A stretch of 64,000 nucleotides of DNA, taken from assembly GCF_013030945.1 (NCBI RefSeq), contig NZ_JABBXF010000067.1:1-64000 (forward strand), written 5' to 3'. Source of the stretch: Streptomyces morookaense. GTDB lineage: Bacteria; Actinomycetota; Actinomycetes; Streptomycetales; Streptomycetaceae. How positions within the stretch are numbered: position 1 is the first letter of the stretch; the number at the start of each line of letters is the position of its first letter. Below the pieces are notes generated by a model, which did no database searches, was not told the origin of the DNA, and saw only the letters and a list, made by a program, of their open reading frames with translations. Made by a program: the position numbers and the translations under genes. Shown here piece by piece: positions 17,970-26,651 of the stretch.

Positions 17970-18968
17970 ATGGCGACGATGGCGGATGTGGCCCGGCGCG
18001 CGGGCGTCTCCGTGGCCACGGTCTCCCACGTCCTCAACGACACCCGCCCCGTGCGCCCCGCCACGCGCGACGCCGTCCGCGCCGCCATCGACGAACTCGG
18101 CTACACGCACAACACCTTGGCCCGCGCGCTGGTGACCTCCCGCACCCGGTCGATCGGCCTCGCGGTCTCCGCGATCAGCAACCCCTACTTCACCGAGATC
18201 TTCCAGGGCGTCGAGGCGAGCACCCTGCAGGCCGGGTACAGCCTGCTGATCGCCGACCCCCACGACGACCCCGGGCACGAGCTCAAGGCGGTCCGGCTGC
18301 TGCACGAACGCCGCGTCGACGGCCTGATCGTCGCCCCCTCCCCCGCGCCGGGACCGATGCTCGGCTACCTGACGCAGGCGAAGGTGCCGGCCGTCTTCCT
18401 CGACCGCCTCGTCGGCGACGCGCACGACCAGGTGTGCGCGGAGAACGAGGAGCCCATGGCCCGCCTCGTCACCCACCTCGCGGACCAGGGCCACACCCGC
18501 ATCGCCCTGGTGGCGGGCACGCCCGGACTCAGCACCACCACCGAGCGCATCGCCGGCTACCGCACGGGCCTGGGCCGGGCCGGACTGCCGTACGTGCCCG
18601 AGCTGGTCGTGGAGGGCAACTCCCAGGCGCAGGGCGCCGAGCAGGCCACCCGGCGCCTGCTCGGGCTCGGCGCCCCGCCCACCGCCCTGGTGACCGCGAA
18701 CAACGCCATGACGATCGGCGCGCTCCAGGCCCTGCGGGCCGCACGCCTGTCCGTCCCCGGCGACATGGCGCTCGCCTGCTTCGACGACTTCTCCTGGGCC
18801 GACCTCTTCGAACCGCGGCTCACCGCCGTCGCCCAGCCCAGCCGCGACATCGGTGCCGCCGCCGTACGGCTCCTGCTGGACCGGCTCGACGCGCCCGGCC
18901 GCGCGCCCCGCACCGTCCGCCTGCCCTGCACCTTCATGCACCGCAGCTCCTGCGGATGCGCGGACTGA
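17970..18968 (+). CDS. LacI-family transcriptional regulator, 332 aa
   Basis: N-terminal HTH with ATMADVARRAGVSVATVSHV and hinge helix region (DELGYTHNTLARAL), followed by a periplasmic-binding-protein-like sensor with SIGLAVSAISNPYFTEIFQG, DGLIVAPS and MALACFDDFSWADL. The ATG at 17970 lies downstream of GGGGAGG. It is divergent from the dehydrogenase-permease operon and upstream of the PfkB kinase gene (70 bp), so it is the probable repressor of the whole polyol locus, derepressed by the polyol or a derived sugar phosphate. Confidence 0.92.
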   Translation: MATMADVARRAGVSVATVSHVLNDTRPVRPATRDAVRAAIDELGYTHNTLARALVTSRTRSIGLAVSAISNPYFTEIFQGVEASTLQAGYSLLIADPHDDPGHELKAVRLLHERRVDGLIVAPSPAPGPMLGYLTQAKVPAVFLDRLVGDAHDQVCAENEEPMARLVTHLADQGHTRIALVAGTPGLSTTTERIAGYRTGLGRAGLPYVPELVVEGNSQAQGAEQATRRLLGLGAPPTALVTANNAMTIGALQALRAARLSVPGDMALACFDDFSWADLFEPRLTAVAQPSRDIGAAAVRLLLDRLDAPGRAPRTVRLPCTFMHRSSCGCAD

Positions 18969-19038
18969 CCGCGCCCCGACCTCCGGCTCGCCGCACCGCC
19001 GCCCCGCCGCCCACCGTCCCGAAAGGCCCCACGTCAGC

Positions 19039-20001
19039 ATGATCATCGTCGCCGGGGAAGCCCTCATCGACCTCGTTCCCGCGTCGCCCGCATCCCCGGA
19101 ACAGGACGGTCCCGTCGACGACCTCCCCGCCCTGCTGCCCAAGCGCGGCGGCGGCCCCTACAACACCGCCGTCGCCCTGGCCCGTCTCGGCACCCCCACC
19201 GCGTTCTGCTCCCGGCTGTCCACCGACCACTTCGGCCAGGCCCTGCTGAACGGCCTGACGGCGGACGGCGTGGACGTCTCCCTGCTGCAGCGCGGCCCCG
19301 AACCCACCACCCTGGCCGTGGCACACATCGGTGACGGCGGCTCGGCCGCGTACTCCTTCCACGTCGAGGGCACCGCGGACCGTCTGTTCACCGCCCCGGA
19401 CACCCTGCCCGACGCGGCCCGCGCCGTCTCGTTCGGCACCTGCTCCCTGGTCCTGGAACCGGGGGCGAGCGCGTACGAGGCCCTGATGCGCCGGGCTTCC
19501 GCCCGCGGCCTGTTCACGGCCCTCGACCCGAACATCCGTCCCGGCCTCATCGCCGACGCGGACGCCTACCGGGCCCGCTTCCGCTCATGGCTCCCGCACA
19601 TCACCCTCCTCAAACTCTCGGAGGAGGACGCGGCCTGGCTCGCGGGCCCGGGAGCCGACCCGATGCGCGCGGCCCGGGAGTGGCTGGCGGCAGGGCCCTA
19701 CGCCGTCGTCCTCACGCGCGGGGGCGCGGGGTTGGCGGTCCTCACGCGCGACGGCGGCGAACTGTCCGTGGCCGGCGAGCGGGTGGCGGTCGTGGACACG
19801 ATCGGTGCGGGAGACACGGTCAACGCTGCGCTGCTGCACCGGCTCGACAGTCATGGCGCCCTCACGGCGCGCCCCGACGTCGACGCCGGCCAGTGGCGCG
19901 ACGTCCTGACCTTCGCGGCCCGCGCGGCGGCGCTCACATGCTCCCGGGCCGGGGCGCAGCCGCCGTACGCGGGCGAGCTCGCGGTGTCTTCTGCGGGTTG
20001 A
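19039..20001 (+). CDS. PfkB-family carbohydrate kinase (fructokinase-like), 320 aa
   Basis: Starts IIVAGEALIDLVP, then GGGPYNTAVALARLG (first PfkB signature), LDPNIRPGL, LTRGGAG and the catalytic VVDTIGAGDTVNAALL. The GEALIDL start and GGGPYNTA are typical of fructokinases and related sugar kinases. Placed downstream of the LacI-type gene, it would phosphorylate the ketose made by the polyol dehydrogenase (fructose from sorbitol or mannitol, or a pentulose). The substrate is inference from context. Confidence 0.87.
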   Translation: MIIVAGEALIDLVPASPASPEQDGPVDDLPALLPKRGGGPYNTAVALARLGTPTAFCSRLSTDHFGQALLNGLTADGVDVSLLQRGPEPTTLAVAHIGDGGSAAYSFHVEGTADRLFTAPDTLPDAARAVSFGTCSLVLEPGASAYEALMRRASARGLFTALDPNIRPGLIADADAYRARFRSWLPHITLLKLSEEDAAWLAGPGADPMRAAREWLAAGPYAVVLTRGGAGLAVLTRDGGELSVAGERVAVVDTIGAGDTVNAALLHRLDSHGALTARPDVDAGQWRDVLTFAARAAALTCSRAGAQPPYAGELAVSSAG

Positions 20002-20019
20002 GGGGCGGAAGGGACGAGC

Positions 20020-20334
20020 ATGGCATTGCCCGGGAAGGGTTCACGGCGCATCGTCGTCGACGGCGTCACGTACCGGTGGGCGGTCCGTGGGCGGCCGACC
20101 TACGACCAGGGGTTGTGCTGGTCACCGCTGACATTTGCGGTCGAACACGCTGATTCCCCGGGCACCACGCTCGTCGTCCGGACCGGCCGGCCCCACCCCG
20201 GCAACTGGATGGGGCAGCCGACCGAGCCCGTTCTTCCCTCCGCCGTCGCCGACGCGATTCGCACCGCCCGGAGGGAAGGCTGGACACCCGAAGCCCCCGG
20301 GAGCCCGTTTCTGCTCGACCGGGCACGGGCGTGA
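20020..20334 (+). CDS. Conserved hypothetical protein, 104 aa
   Basis: Begins MALPGKGSRRIVVDGVTYRW and contains GRPHPGNWMGQP and ADAIRTARREGWTP. I know this kind of short protein as frequent and uncharacterised in Streptomyces genomes. It has no membrane segment or signal peptide. It follows the kinase gene by 18 bp on the same strand, so it may be carried on the same transcript. Confidence 0.72.
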   Translation: MALPGKGSRRIVVDGVTYRWAVRGRPTYDQGLCWSPLTFAVEHADSPGTTLVVRTGRPHPGNWMGQPTEPVLPSAVADAIRTARREGWTPEAPGSPFLLDRARA

Positions 20335-20371
20335 GGAACCCATTCGCCGGCGCGGCTCCTGCCTCGGCAAG

Positions 20372-20980
20372 TTATTCGCTGAGCCCCACAACGCCCCACC
20401 CTCGTCGGGCGGCTTCGGTGAGGACTTCTCCCCACTGCGTCAGCAGACCCGTGAACTCGTCGAAGTCGCCGACCCACCCGTCGGATACCGCGGCGTGCTC
20501 GGCAAAAGGCCCTCGCATCCGGTCGAGGCGAGGCCGTATCCGGCCCCAGGCTGCGGCCAGTTCCCGCACGTTCTCCGATGGGCGCGCGAGCAGCACACCG
20601 TAGTCGTCCTCGCCGAAGAATCCCGTGTCGGTGTGCTCCGCTTCGCCGTCCAGCCCGCACCAGATCAACTCGCGCAGAAATGTATCCATTTCAGTCCGCA
20701 TGCCCGGATCGACGTGGTCGCGGACGGCTTCCCATCGCTGCCCGGCCCAGAAGTGCGCTTTGAACGATCCGCAGGTGTGCAGGAACTCGTACACGGCGAA
20801 GAATGCGCCGTGGGGACCCTGCGGCCACACCCAACCGCTCTCGACGACCGGCGTATCGTGATCCCACAGCCCTGTCTCGTCGGCGTACCAGGCGTCCCTC
20901 AGCCGCGGCACCCGCTCGCGCGGCGGGACCTCGCCCAGCCACGAGCAGTCGGCGACCATCACGGTTATGTCCAGCCCCAT
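20372..20980 (-). CDS. Hypothetical protein, 202 aa
   Basis: A soluble, acidic and Trp-rich protein (GLDITVMVADCSWLGEVPPR, GWVWPQGPHGAFFAVYEF, GWVGDFDEFTGLLTQWG). Codon use is normal for the region and the product is full-length from an ATG at 20980. I do not recognise the family. The 37-bp gap to the plus-strand gene at 20334 is a convergent junction. Confidence 0.65.
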   Translation of the reverse strand: MGLDITVMVADCSWLGEVPPRERVPRLRDAWYADETGLWDHDTPVVESGWVWPQGPHGAFFAVYEFLHTCGSFKAHFWAGQRWEAVRDHVDPGMRTEMDTFLRELIWCGLDGEAEHTDTGFFGEDDYGVLLARPSENVRELAAAWGRIRPRLDRMRGPFAEHAAVSDGWVGDFDEFTGLLTQWGEVLTEAARRGWGVVGLSE

Positions 20981-21060
20981 GGCAGTGAGGCTACCGACAC
21001 CACATCTGCATCTGCATCCGCCTCTGCGGCAGAGCCGGTTGGTTGTTCACACCGCTCCGC

Positions 21061-21537
21061 TCAAGGCCGGCCGGAGCCGGCCAGGCGTTCCGTCGGCCCG
21101 CCGAACGGCAGGACGAGAGTCCGCGTCGCCAGGAGCCAGGAGCCGTCGATCCGGCGAAACGTGTCCTCGTAGTGACCGATGTTCGCGGGCAACCGGGGCG
21201 GAATCAGCGCTCCGTCGGTATGGCCGTCGACCCGGTAGGTCGCGAAGTAGGTGGTCGCCTCCGCAGTGTCCGGTGAGTCGACGGTGACCAGGATGTTCGT
21301 GCACATCCGGCGGGACAGGCGATCCGCCGGCCGCGAGCCGAAATATGCGCGCAAGGCTTCCCGGCCTTCGACCCGGCGGCCGTCATACGGCCATTCCCAG
21401 ACTCCGTCGGGAGTGAAGAGCTCGCACACCGTGCCCGGCTCACCGAGGTCGAGCCGACGCACGAACTCCAGGATCAAACGCTCGCAGGCACGTTCCGCGA
21501 GAAGACGCTCCATGGGGTCGAGACCGTGAGTAGTCAT
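21061..21537 (-). CDS. SnoaL-like / NTF2-superfamily protein, 158 aa
   Basis: Pattern of small cone-shaped SnoaL-like polyketide-cyclase-type proteins: helix RLILEFVRRLDLGEPGTVCE, LFTPDGVWEWPYDGRRVEGR, TNILVTVDSPDTAEATTYF and GHYEDTFRRIDGSWLLATR. The ATG at 21537 was taken; a GTG two codons upstream is possible. Members include aldolases, dehydratases and many of unknown activity. No biosynthetic neighbours define a substrate. Confidence 0.78.
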   Translation of the reverse strand: MTTHGLDPMERLLAERACERLILEFVRRLDLGEPGTVCELFTPDGVWEWPYDGRRVEGREALRAYFGSRPADRLSRRMCTNILVTVDSPDTAEATTYFATYRVDGHTDGALIPPRLPANIGHYEDTFRRIDGSWLLATRTLVLPFGGPTERLAGSGRP

Positions 21538-21914
21538 CCCCACTGCCTATCATCCGCGCCTGCACACCCACGACTTCTTTTCAACCCGGTCACGACAGTG
21601 CACGCATGACAGACCTTCGGCCCGATGCGGGCGTGGCAGCCCCGTCGAATACCGGTCATGTTCGCCCCGTCCGGCCCGCCGTCGATATGCCCTTGCAGGA
21701 GCGCACAGGCGCCACCTTGGGCGCGCACGACACTGCGGACACCGTTCGCATGGTCGGGTCGACGGAGCCCCCCTCCCGGGCCGCGGCGGCGAGGTTTTAC
21801 CGAACGGTCGACCACCGGCATGCCGCCGTGTCATAACGTCACTGCATTCCTTGATCACAACTGCGGGCGTCCCCGGCGACTCATTCGGCCAGGCAGCCCG
21901 CCAGGAGGCATGCC
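21538..21914. other. Intergenic stretch with a doubtful 76-codon frame
   Basis: A plus-strand frame at 21606-21836 (MTDLRPDAGVAAPSNTGHVR onward) is open but has mixed third positions, no RBS and no recognisable motif, so I do not call it a gene. The minus strand shows only low-complexity Arg/Pro-rich frames. The sequence borders decayed genes to the right and may itself be eroded. Confidence 0.4.
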
Positions 21915-22508
21915 GTGAACGCCGTCGGCATACCGAGCACAGCCGCCGAACTGCCCTGCGCCTGGAGCTCGCTCCTGCTCGGGCAGGTCGGTCGCACCGG
22001 AGTGAAGGTGCTGCGGATGGACGGACGCTCCTTGGAATCGGAATCCCATGACACAGCGGAAGCGTTGCTGGTCGTGGACGGGCAACTGCAGCTGCTGGCC
22101 GACGGCATCGAGATCGAAGTGCGCGCGGGAGAAATACACATAGTCGAGGCGGGGGTTGAGCATGCCCTGTGCCCCGGCAGCAGAGGTAGTGAAGATGATC
22201 AACATTGGGTGTTGAAGCTGTCAGCCCGTGATTTGGTGCATGCGGACCTGGCGTCGTGCGGGTGGGCAGGGTCCGACCACCACCTGGCCGGCGTCGCCCA
22301 GCAGTTGGAGCGTGTCCGGACCGGCGAGGTCGACTACCTTGCGGTCTGCCCTGCAACGGACATCCCTGTGGCGAAAGGCGGTGTCGACTACGGGCACGTG
22401 CGCTGTACGAAAGGCTGGGCTATGTCGCGTACGGCCGTCAGGCGGACTCGTGGGACGAGCAAGCCCCTGATGGGTCGTTGCGCCGCCACGAGACGATGTG
22501 CACGTTGA
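21915..22508 (+). pseudogene. Cupin gene fused in frame to an acetyltransferase remnant
   Basis: A strong AGGAGG stands seven nt before the GTG. Residues 1-95 form a small cupin (VLRMDGRSLESESHDTAEAL, LVVDGQLQLLADG, IHIVEAGVEHALCPGS). The usual ending of the cupin is missing. From about residue 99 the frame continues with KLSARDLVHADLASCGWAGS, which is the N-terminus of a separate GNAT protein. After GGVDYGHV the frame enters out-of-phase sequence and ends at 22508. This looks like two neighbouring genes joined by deletions. The cupin half could still fold. Confidence 0.6.
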
Positions 22509-22528
22509 TGCGGAAGGAACTCACGTAG
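22209..22528 (+). pseudogene. GNAT acetyltransferase remnant with internal deletion
   Basis: The first ~60 codons (KLSARDLVHADLASCGWAGS to DIPVAKGGVDY, about 22209-22391) give the N-terminal half of a GNAT domain. Directly after, in a different frame, 22400-22528 gives the C-terminal end (RARALYERLGYVAYGRQADS then WDEQAPDGSLRRHETMCTLM and RKELT). The middle with the acetyl-CoA-binding motif A is missing, roughly 60 residues, and the junction is out of frame. The enzyme cannot be made intact. Confidence 0.65.
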
Positions 22529-22645
22529 GCCCAGCCACCTTCGTGGGTTCTCTCAGCGGACGCGGCATCCCAGGTCATGGTGTCGTCGGATCCGGATCAT
22601 CGGCCCCGACGGCCGCGGCGAACTGCGCGCCATACCCCTCCCGTC

Positions 22646-22708
22646 CAGCCGGACAAGGCCGCCCGCCGCCGGTGGGACGTCTCCGAGGAGCTCACCGGCA
22701 TCCGGTGA
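22646..22708 (+). pseudogene. Possible C-terminal tail of a short-chain dehydrogenase
   Basis: A frame ending at 22708 reads PDKAARRRWDVSEELTGIR and stop, which resembles the closing helix of many actinomycete SDR enzymes (..RRLWE.SEELTG). Nothing upstream in that frame is recognisable. It lies in the gap 22529-22925, which otherwise shows no gene. Confidence 0.3.
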
Positions 22709-22925
22709 ACCCGGCATCGTGCGGCGCGAGTTCGTATCGCAGTTGCTCGTGTGAACGGCCGGTCGGGGCACGTTCGCGCGGCGACCCCCTTGTCGGGACA
22801 TCGGCGATGCGCTGAAATGCGTGAGCTTGTCGGGACGAGTGTTCCAGAAGCATGCACGCGTCCGACACCCGGACGCGTGGGCTCTGGCATGCCTCCTGAT
22901 GTCTCATCCAGATGAAAGGATGTCG

Positions 22926-25900
22926 ATGTTCAGCTGGCGGAAACCGCAGCTGGCAGGCGTCACCCTGGCCGCCGCGTCCATGGTCCTGACCTTCGGGACC
23001 ACCGCGAACGGCGCCCAGTTGACGTCTGCCCCGAACGCCAAGGCGCTCTCGGGCGACGAAGCGCCTCAACCTGTGATCGTCGTCCTCAAGGACCAGCTCT
23101 CCAAGGCCCCGGCCGATGCGGGGCACTTGACCGCACGCAAGCAGGAGGCCGCCTCGGCACAGGCCCCGCTGCTGGCGAAGGTCAAGGCCGGCGGCGGCAC
23201 GCACGTCAAGAGCTTCGTGGTCGGCAACGCCTTCTCCGCGACGGTCGGTCCGGCACTGCGCGCGGCGCTGGCGGCCGACCCCGCAGTCGCCTCGGTCGTC
23301 CCGGACGGGATGGTGAAGGTGACCCCGCCGAGCGCCACCGCACCGGGTGCCCCGGGCGCACCAGCCGCACCGGGCGGTGCCAAGGGGCCGAAGGCCGTTT
23401 CCCCCAAGGCCAAAGGCAACGCCAAAAGCGACGGCAACGCCAACGGTACGAATCCGTACGCGATATGCCCCAGCGACCCGGCCAAGCCGCTGCTGGAGCC
23501 CGAGGCGCTGTACTCGACGCACGTCGAGAGCACCCCCGGCAACCCCGGCGCCCACGAGATCGCCACCGGCAAGGGCGTCAAGGTCGCCTACATCGCGGAC
23601 GGCCTGGACCCGGACAACCCGGACTTCATACGCCCCGACGGCTCGCACGCGATCGTTGATCACCAGGACTTCACGGGCGACGGCTGGGACGCACCGAGCG
23701 GTGGGGCGGAAGCCTTCGGCGACGCCTCCGCGATGGTCGCGCAGGGCCGGGAGAGCTACGACCTGTCGAAGTTCGTCAACCCCACCCACCCGCTGCCCGC
23801 GGGGTGCACCATCCGCATCAAGGGCTTCGCGCCCGACGCCTCACTGGTGGCGCTCAAGGCCGGCGGCCTCACCACGCTCCCCAACTCGGCGATTCTGCAG
23901 TCCATCGACTACGCCGTCTCGGTCGCCCACGTCGATGTGCTCAACGAGTCGTTCGGCAGCAACGTCACCCCGGACAGCGGTGCGCACGACACCATCACGC
24001 TGTTCAACGACCAGGCGGTCGCGGCCGGTGTGACGGTGACCGTCTCCAGCGGTGACGCCGGCATCAACGGCACGATCGGGACTCCGGCCACCGACCCGCA
24101 GGTGATCGCCACGGGCGCGTCGACGGACAACCAGAGCTATCTGCAAACCGGTTACGCGGCCTCGCAGTTCTCGAACGGCACCTGGGCGAACAACCGGATC
24201 TCCGCGCTGTCCTCCGGAGGCTTCACCCAGGCCGGCCGCACCGTGGACCTGGTCGCGCCCGGTGAGGCGGACTGGGCGCTGTGCTCGCCCAAGCTCAGTG
24301 TGTTCACCGAGTGCACCAACTACAACGGCACCGGCAGCTCCGTCCAGCCGTTCGGCGGCACCAGCCAGTCGGCCCCGCTGACCGCCGGGGCGGCGGCCCT
24401 GGTGATCCAGGCGTACCGGGACGGCCACCACGGCGAATCACCCGCTCCCGCGCTGGTCAAGAAGTTCCTCACCGGTACCGCCCAGGACCTCGGCCTGCCG
24501 GCCCAGGAGCAGGGTGCCGGTCTGCTGAACGTCCGCGCCGCGGTGGAGGCCGCCCGCGGCTACCACAGCTCCTCGGGTGCCGGGCAGAGCAACACCCTCG
24601 CCGTCACCACCGGCCAGCTGGACATCACCGGCACGCCGGGCTCCGGCCACACCGCCGAGGTCACCGTGGTCAACACCGGCCGCACCACCCAGACGGTGAC
24701 CGGTGCCACCCGTACGTTCGCGCCGCTGGCGAACTCCCGGCAGACCGTGCCGCTGAACTCCTCCACCGACCCGAAGTTCGCCTATGCGACCAACGGTTCG
24801 CCCTGGGTGCACCACGAGGTGAAGTTCACCGTTCCGCAGGGCGCCGACCGGCTCGCCGCGTCGATCGCCTGGCAGGGCAAGCCGCAGAAGTCCGGGGCCG
24901 GCACCGTGACCCCGGTGGTCCGGATGACGCTGCTGGACCCGTCGGGCAGGCTGGAGACCAACACCCGCCCGCAAGGCGGCCCGGTCTCGGCCAACTTCGG
25001 CATCGTGGACGTACCGCACCCGGTCGCGGGCGAGTGGACGGCGGTCCTCTACACCCCCGAGGGCACCAACGGCTTCACCGGCCCGGTGCTGCTGGACACC
25101 GCCACCGAGCGCGCGGTACCGGACGGTCCCGTCAGCCCGAAGGTGACCAAGGTGGCGCCCGGGCACAGCGCCACGCTGCGCGTGCACCTCACCACCCCCG
25201 AGACCGGTGGCGACAGCGCCGAGTCGGTCACCGTGGCCGGGTCGAACGGCCGCACCACCAGCGTGCCGGTGATCCTGCGCAGCCTGGTCCCGCTCTCCGG
25301 CACGGGCGGCAGCTTCACCGGCACGATCACCGGCGGCAACGCCCGTGACGTCTCGCCCGCGCAGTCCTTCACCTACGCCTTCGACGTGACCGGCGGCCAC
25401 CGGGACATCCGCGCCGGTGTGACGCTCAGCGACCCGAACGTGCTGGTGCAGGGCGCGCTGATCAGCCCCGACGGCACGCCGATCGACATCGAGAGCAATG
25501 CGCTGTTCAACGCCTCCGGTGCCCCCACGGGCACCACGAAGGGCGTGTCGGCCACCGCGATCCATCCGGTGCCCGGGCGCTGGCGGTTCGTGCTGAACGT
25601 CCTCAACCCGGTCAGCGGCGCCGAGCAGGCCCAGCCGTTCCACGGCACCGTCGGGCTCGACCAGGACCGGGCGACCGTCACCGGCCTGCCCCACAGCGCC
25701 GCCACCAGGCTGGCGGCCGACAAGCCCGTCACGCTCCAGGTGACGTACGCCAACAACACCGCGGCCACCCAGATGATCCACGCCGACGGCCGTCTCACCG
25801 ACAAGATGGTGGACGTCCCGCTGGTGCCGCAGGGCACGTCGGCCACCGTCGCGCTGCCGCTGCACCCGAGCTCGGTCACCCCGGGCTTCCTGGTGCCGCC

Positions 25901-26435
25901 GGGCACCGACCGGCTGACCGCGGTCGCGGCCTCTTCGACGCCCGCGCAGCTGGAATTGAGCGGCACCGCCGGTTCGCCGGACGTCTTCGGTGATCTGAAG
26001 GAGGCGCAGGACGGTTCCGCCGTCTCGGTCGCCAAGGACTTCGGCAGCGCACGGCAGCCGGTGGTCCCGGGCTTCTGGAGCACCTACGTGCAGCAGATCG
26101 GCCCGTTCCCGGCCGCAGGCGCTCCCGCCGGCACGTCGACCATCACCGCCGACGCCCACACCCTGGCGTTCGACCCGTCGCTGACCTCCAGCACCAACGA
26201 CCCGTTCGCGGCCGCGGTGACCACCTCGGCCCCGGCCCTCGCCCCGGTCACCGTCCAGCCGGGCGCCACCGGCTCGCTCCAGGTCACCATCACCCCGCAC
26301 GGCGACAAGGGCAGCACCGTGCACGGCGTGCTGTACCTGGTGACCGCGCCGGGGGCGGTGACCACCGCCAACAACCAGATCGGCACGACCGGTTCGGTGC
26401 TGGCGGCGATCCCGTACAGCTACACGATCGGCTGA
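22926..26435 (+). CDS. Large secreted S8/S53-like serine peptidase with unusual catalytic residues, 1169 aa
   Basis: The start at 22926 has AAAGGA at ideal spacing and gives a signal peptide. About 40-140 resembles an I9-type propeptide (QPVIVVLKDQLSKAPADAG). The catalytic domain spans about 210-510: Asp225 in VAYIADGLD, the loop GFAPDASLVALK, Asn340 in LNESFGSN and Ser480 in FGGTSQSAPLTAG. Where subtilases have the HGT-H histidine, this protein has FGDASAMVAQG. Glu262 and Asp266 form an ExxxD pair and SSGDAG (Asp377) follows, all features of sedolisins. About 650 residues of beta-rich C-terminal domains complete it. Function: extracellular protein degradation or processing, if active. A strong hairpin follows the stop. 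Confidence 0.8.
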   Translation: MFSWRKPQLAGVTLAAASMVLTFGTTANGAQLTSAPNAKALSGDEAPQPVIVVLKDQLSKAPADAGHLTARKQEAASAQAPLLAKVKAGGGTHVKSFVVGNAFSATVGPALRAALAADPAVASVVPDGMVKVTPPSATAPGAPGAPAAPGGAKGPKAVSPKAKGNAKSDGNANGTNPYAICPSDPAKPLLEPEALYSTHVESTPGNPGAHEIATGKGVKVAYIADGLDPDNPDFIRPDGSHAIVDHQDFTGDGWDAPSGGAEAFGDASAMVAQGRESYDLSKFVNPTHPLPAGCTIRIKGFAPDASLVALKAGGLTTLPNSAILQSIDYAVSVAHVDVLNESFGSNVTPDSGAHDTITLFNDQAVAAGVTVTVSSGDAGINGTIGTPATDPQVIATGASTDNQSYLQTGYAASQFSNGTWANNRISALSSGGFTQAGRTVDLVAPGEADWALCSPKLSVFTECTNYNGTGSSVQPFGGTSQSAPLTAGAAALVIQAYRDGHHGESPAPALVKKFLTGTAQDLGLPAQEQGAGLLNVRAAVEAARGYHSSSGAGQSNTLAVTTGQLDITGTPGSGHTAEVTVVNTGRTTQTVTGATRTFAPLANSRQTVPLNSSTDPKFAYATNGSPWVHHEVKFTVPQGADRLAASIAWQGKPQKSGAGTVTPVVRMTLLDPSGRLETNTRPQGGPVSANFGIVDVPHPVAGEWTAVLYTPEGTNGFTGPVLLDTATERAVPDGPVSPKVTKVAPGHSATLRVHLTTPETGGDSAESVTVAGSNGRTTSVPVILRSLVPLSGTGGSFTGTITGGNARDVSPAQSFTYAFDVTGGHRDIRAGVTLSDPNVLVQGALISPDGTPIDIESNALFNASGAPTGTTKGVSATAIHPVPGRWRFVLNVLNPVSGAEQAQPFHGTVGLDQDRATVTGLPHSAATRLAADKPVTLQVTYANNTAATQMIHADGRLTDKMVDVPLVPQGTSATVALPLHPSSVTPGFLVPPGTDRLTAVAASSTPAQLELSGTAGSPDVFGDLKEAQDGSAVSVAKDFGSARQPVVPGFWSTYVQQIGPFPAAGAPAGTSTITADAHTLAFDPSLTSSTNDPFAAAVTTSAPALAPVTVQPGATGSLQVTITPHGDKGSTVHGVLYLVTAPGAVTTANNQIGTTGSVLAAIPYSYTIG

Positions 26436-26454
26436 CGCCCGCCGTTCCGAACCG

Positions 26455-26487
26455 GCCGAGGCCGCCCGGGATCGGGGCGGCCTCGGC
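26455..26487 (+). terminator. Hairpin terminator after the peptidase gene
   Basis: GCCGAGGCCGCCC (26455-26467) pairs perfectly with GGGCGGCCTCGGC (26475-26487) around a 7-nt loop, 19 nt after the stop codon. There is no T-tract, which is normal for high-GC actinomycete terminators. Confidence 0.8.
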
Positions 26488-26651
26488 TGATGCAGCGTCC
26501 GTCAGCCGCCGCCTTGGGCCGCCGCCCTGGCCGTGCGCACCGCGCGTCGTGCCTCGCGTGCCGGCCAGTCTCGGGGGAGGGCTGTTCCGGCAAGCCGGTC
26601 ACCCCGTATTTGGTGTGCTTTACAACGGATCGTGACGTACGGTCCTGTCCC

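Noticed and set aside
21606..21836. 76-codon plus-strand gene
   Set aside because: No RBS, mixed third-position bias and no motif; sits in decayed sequence.
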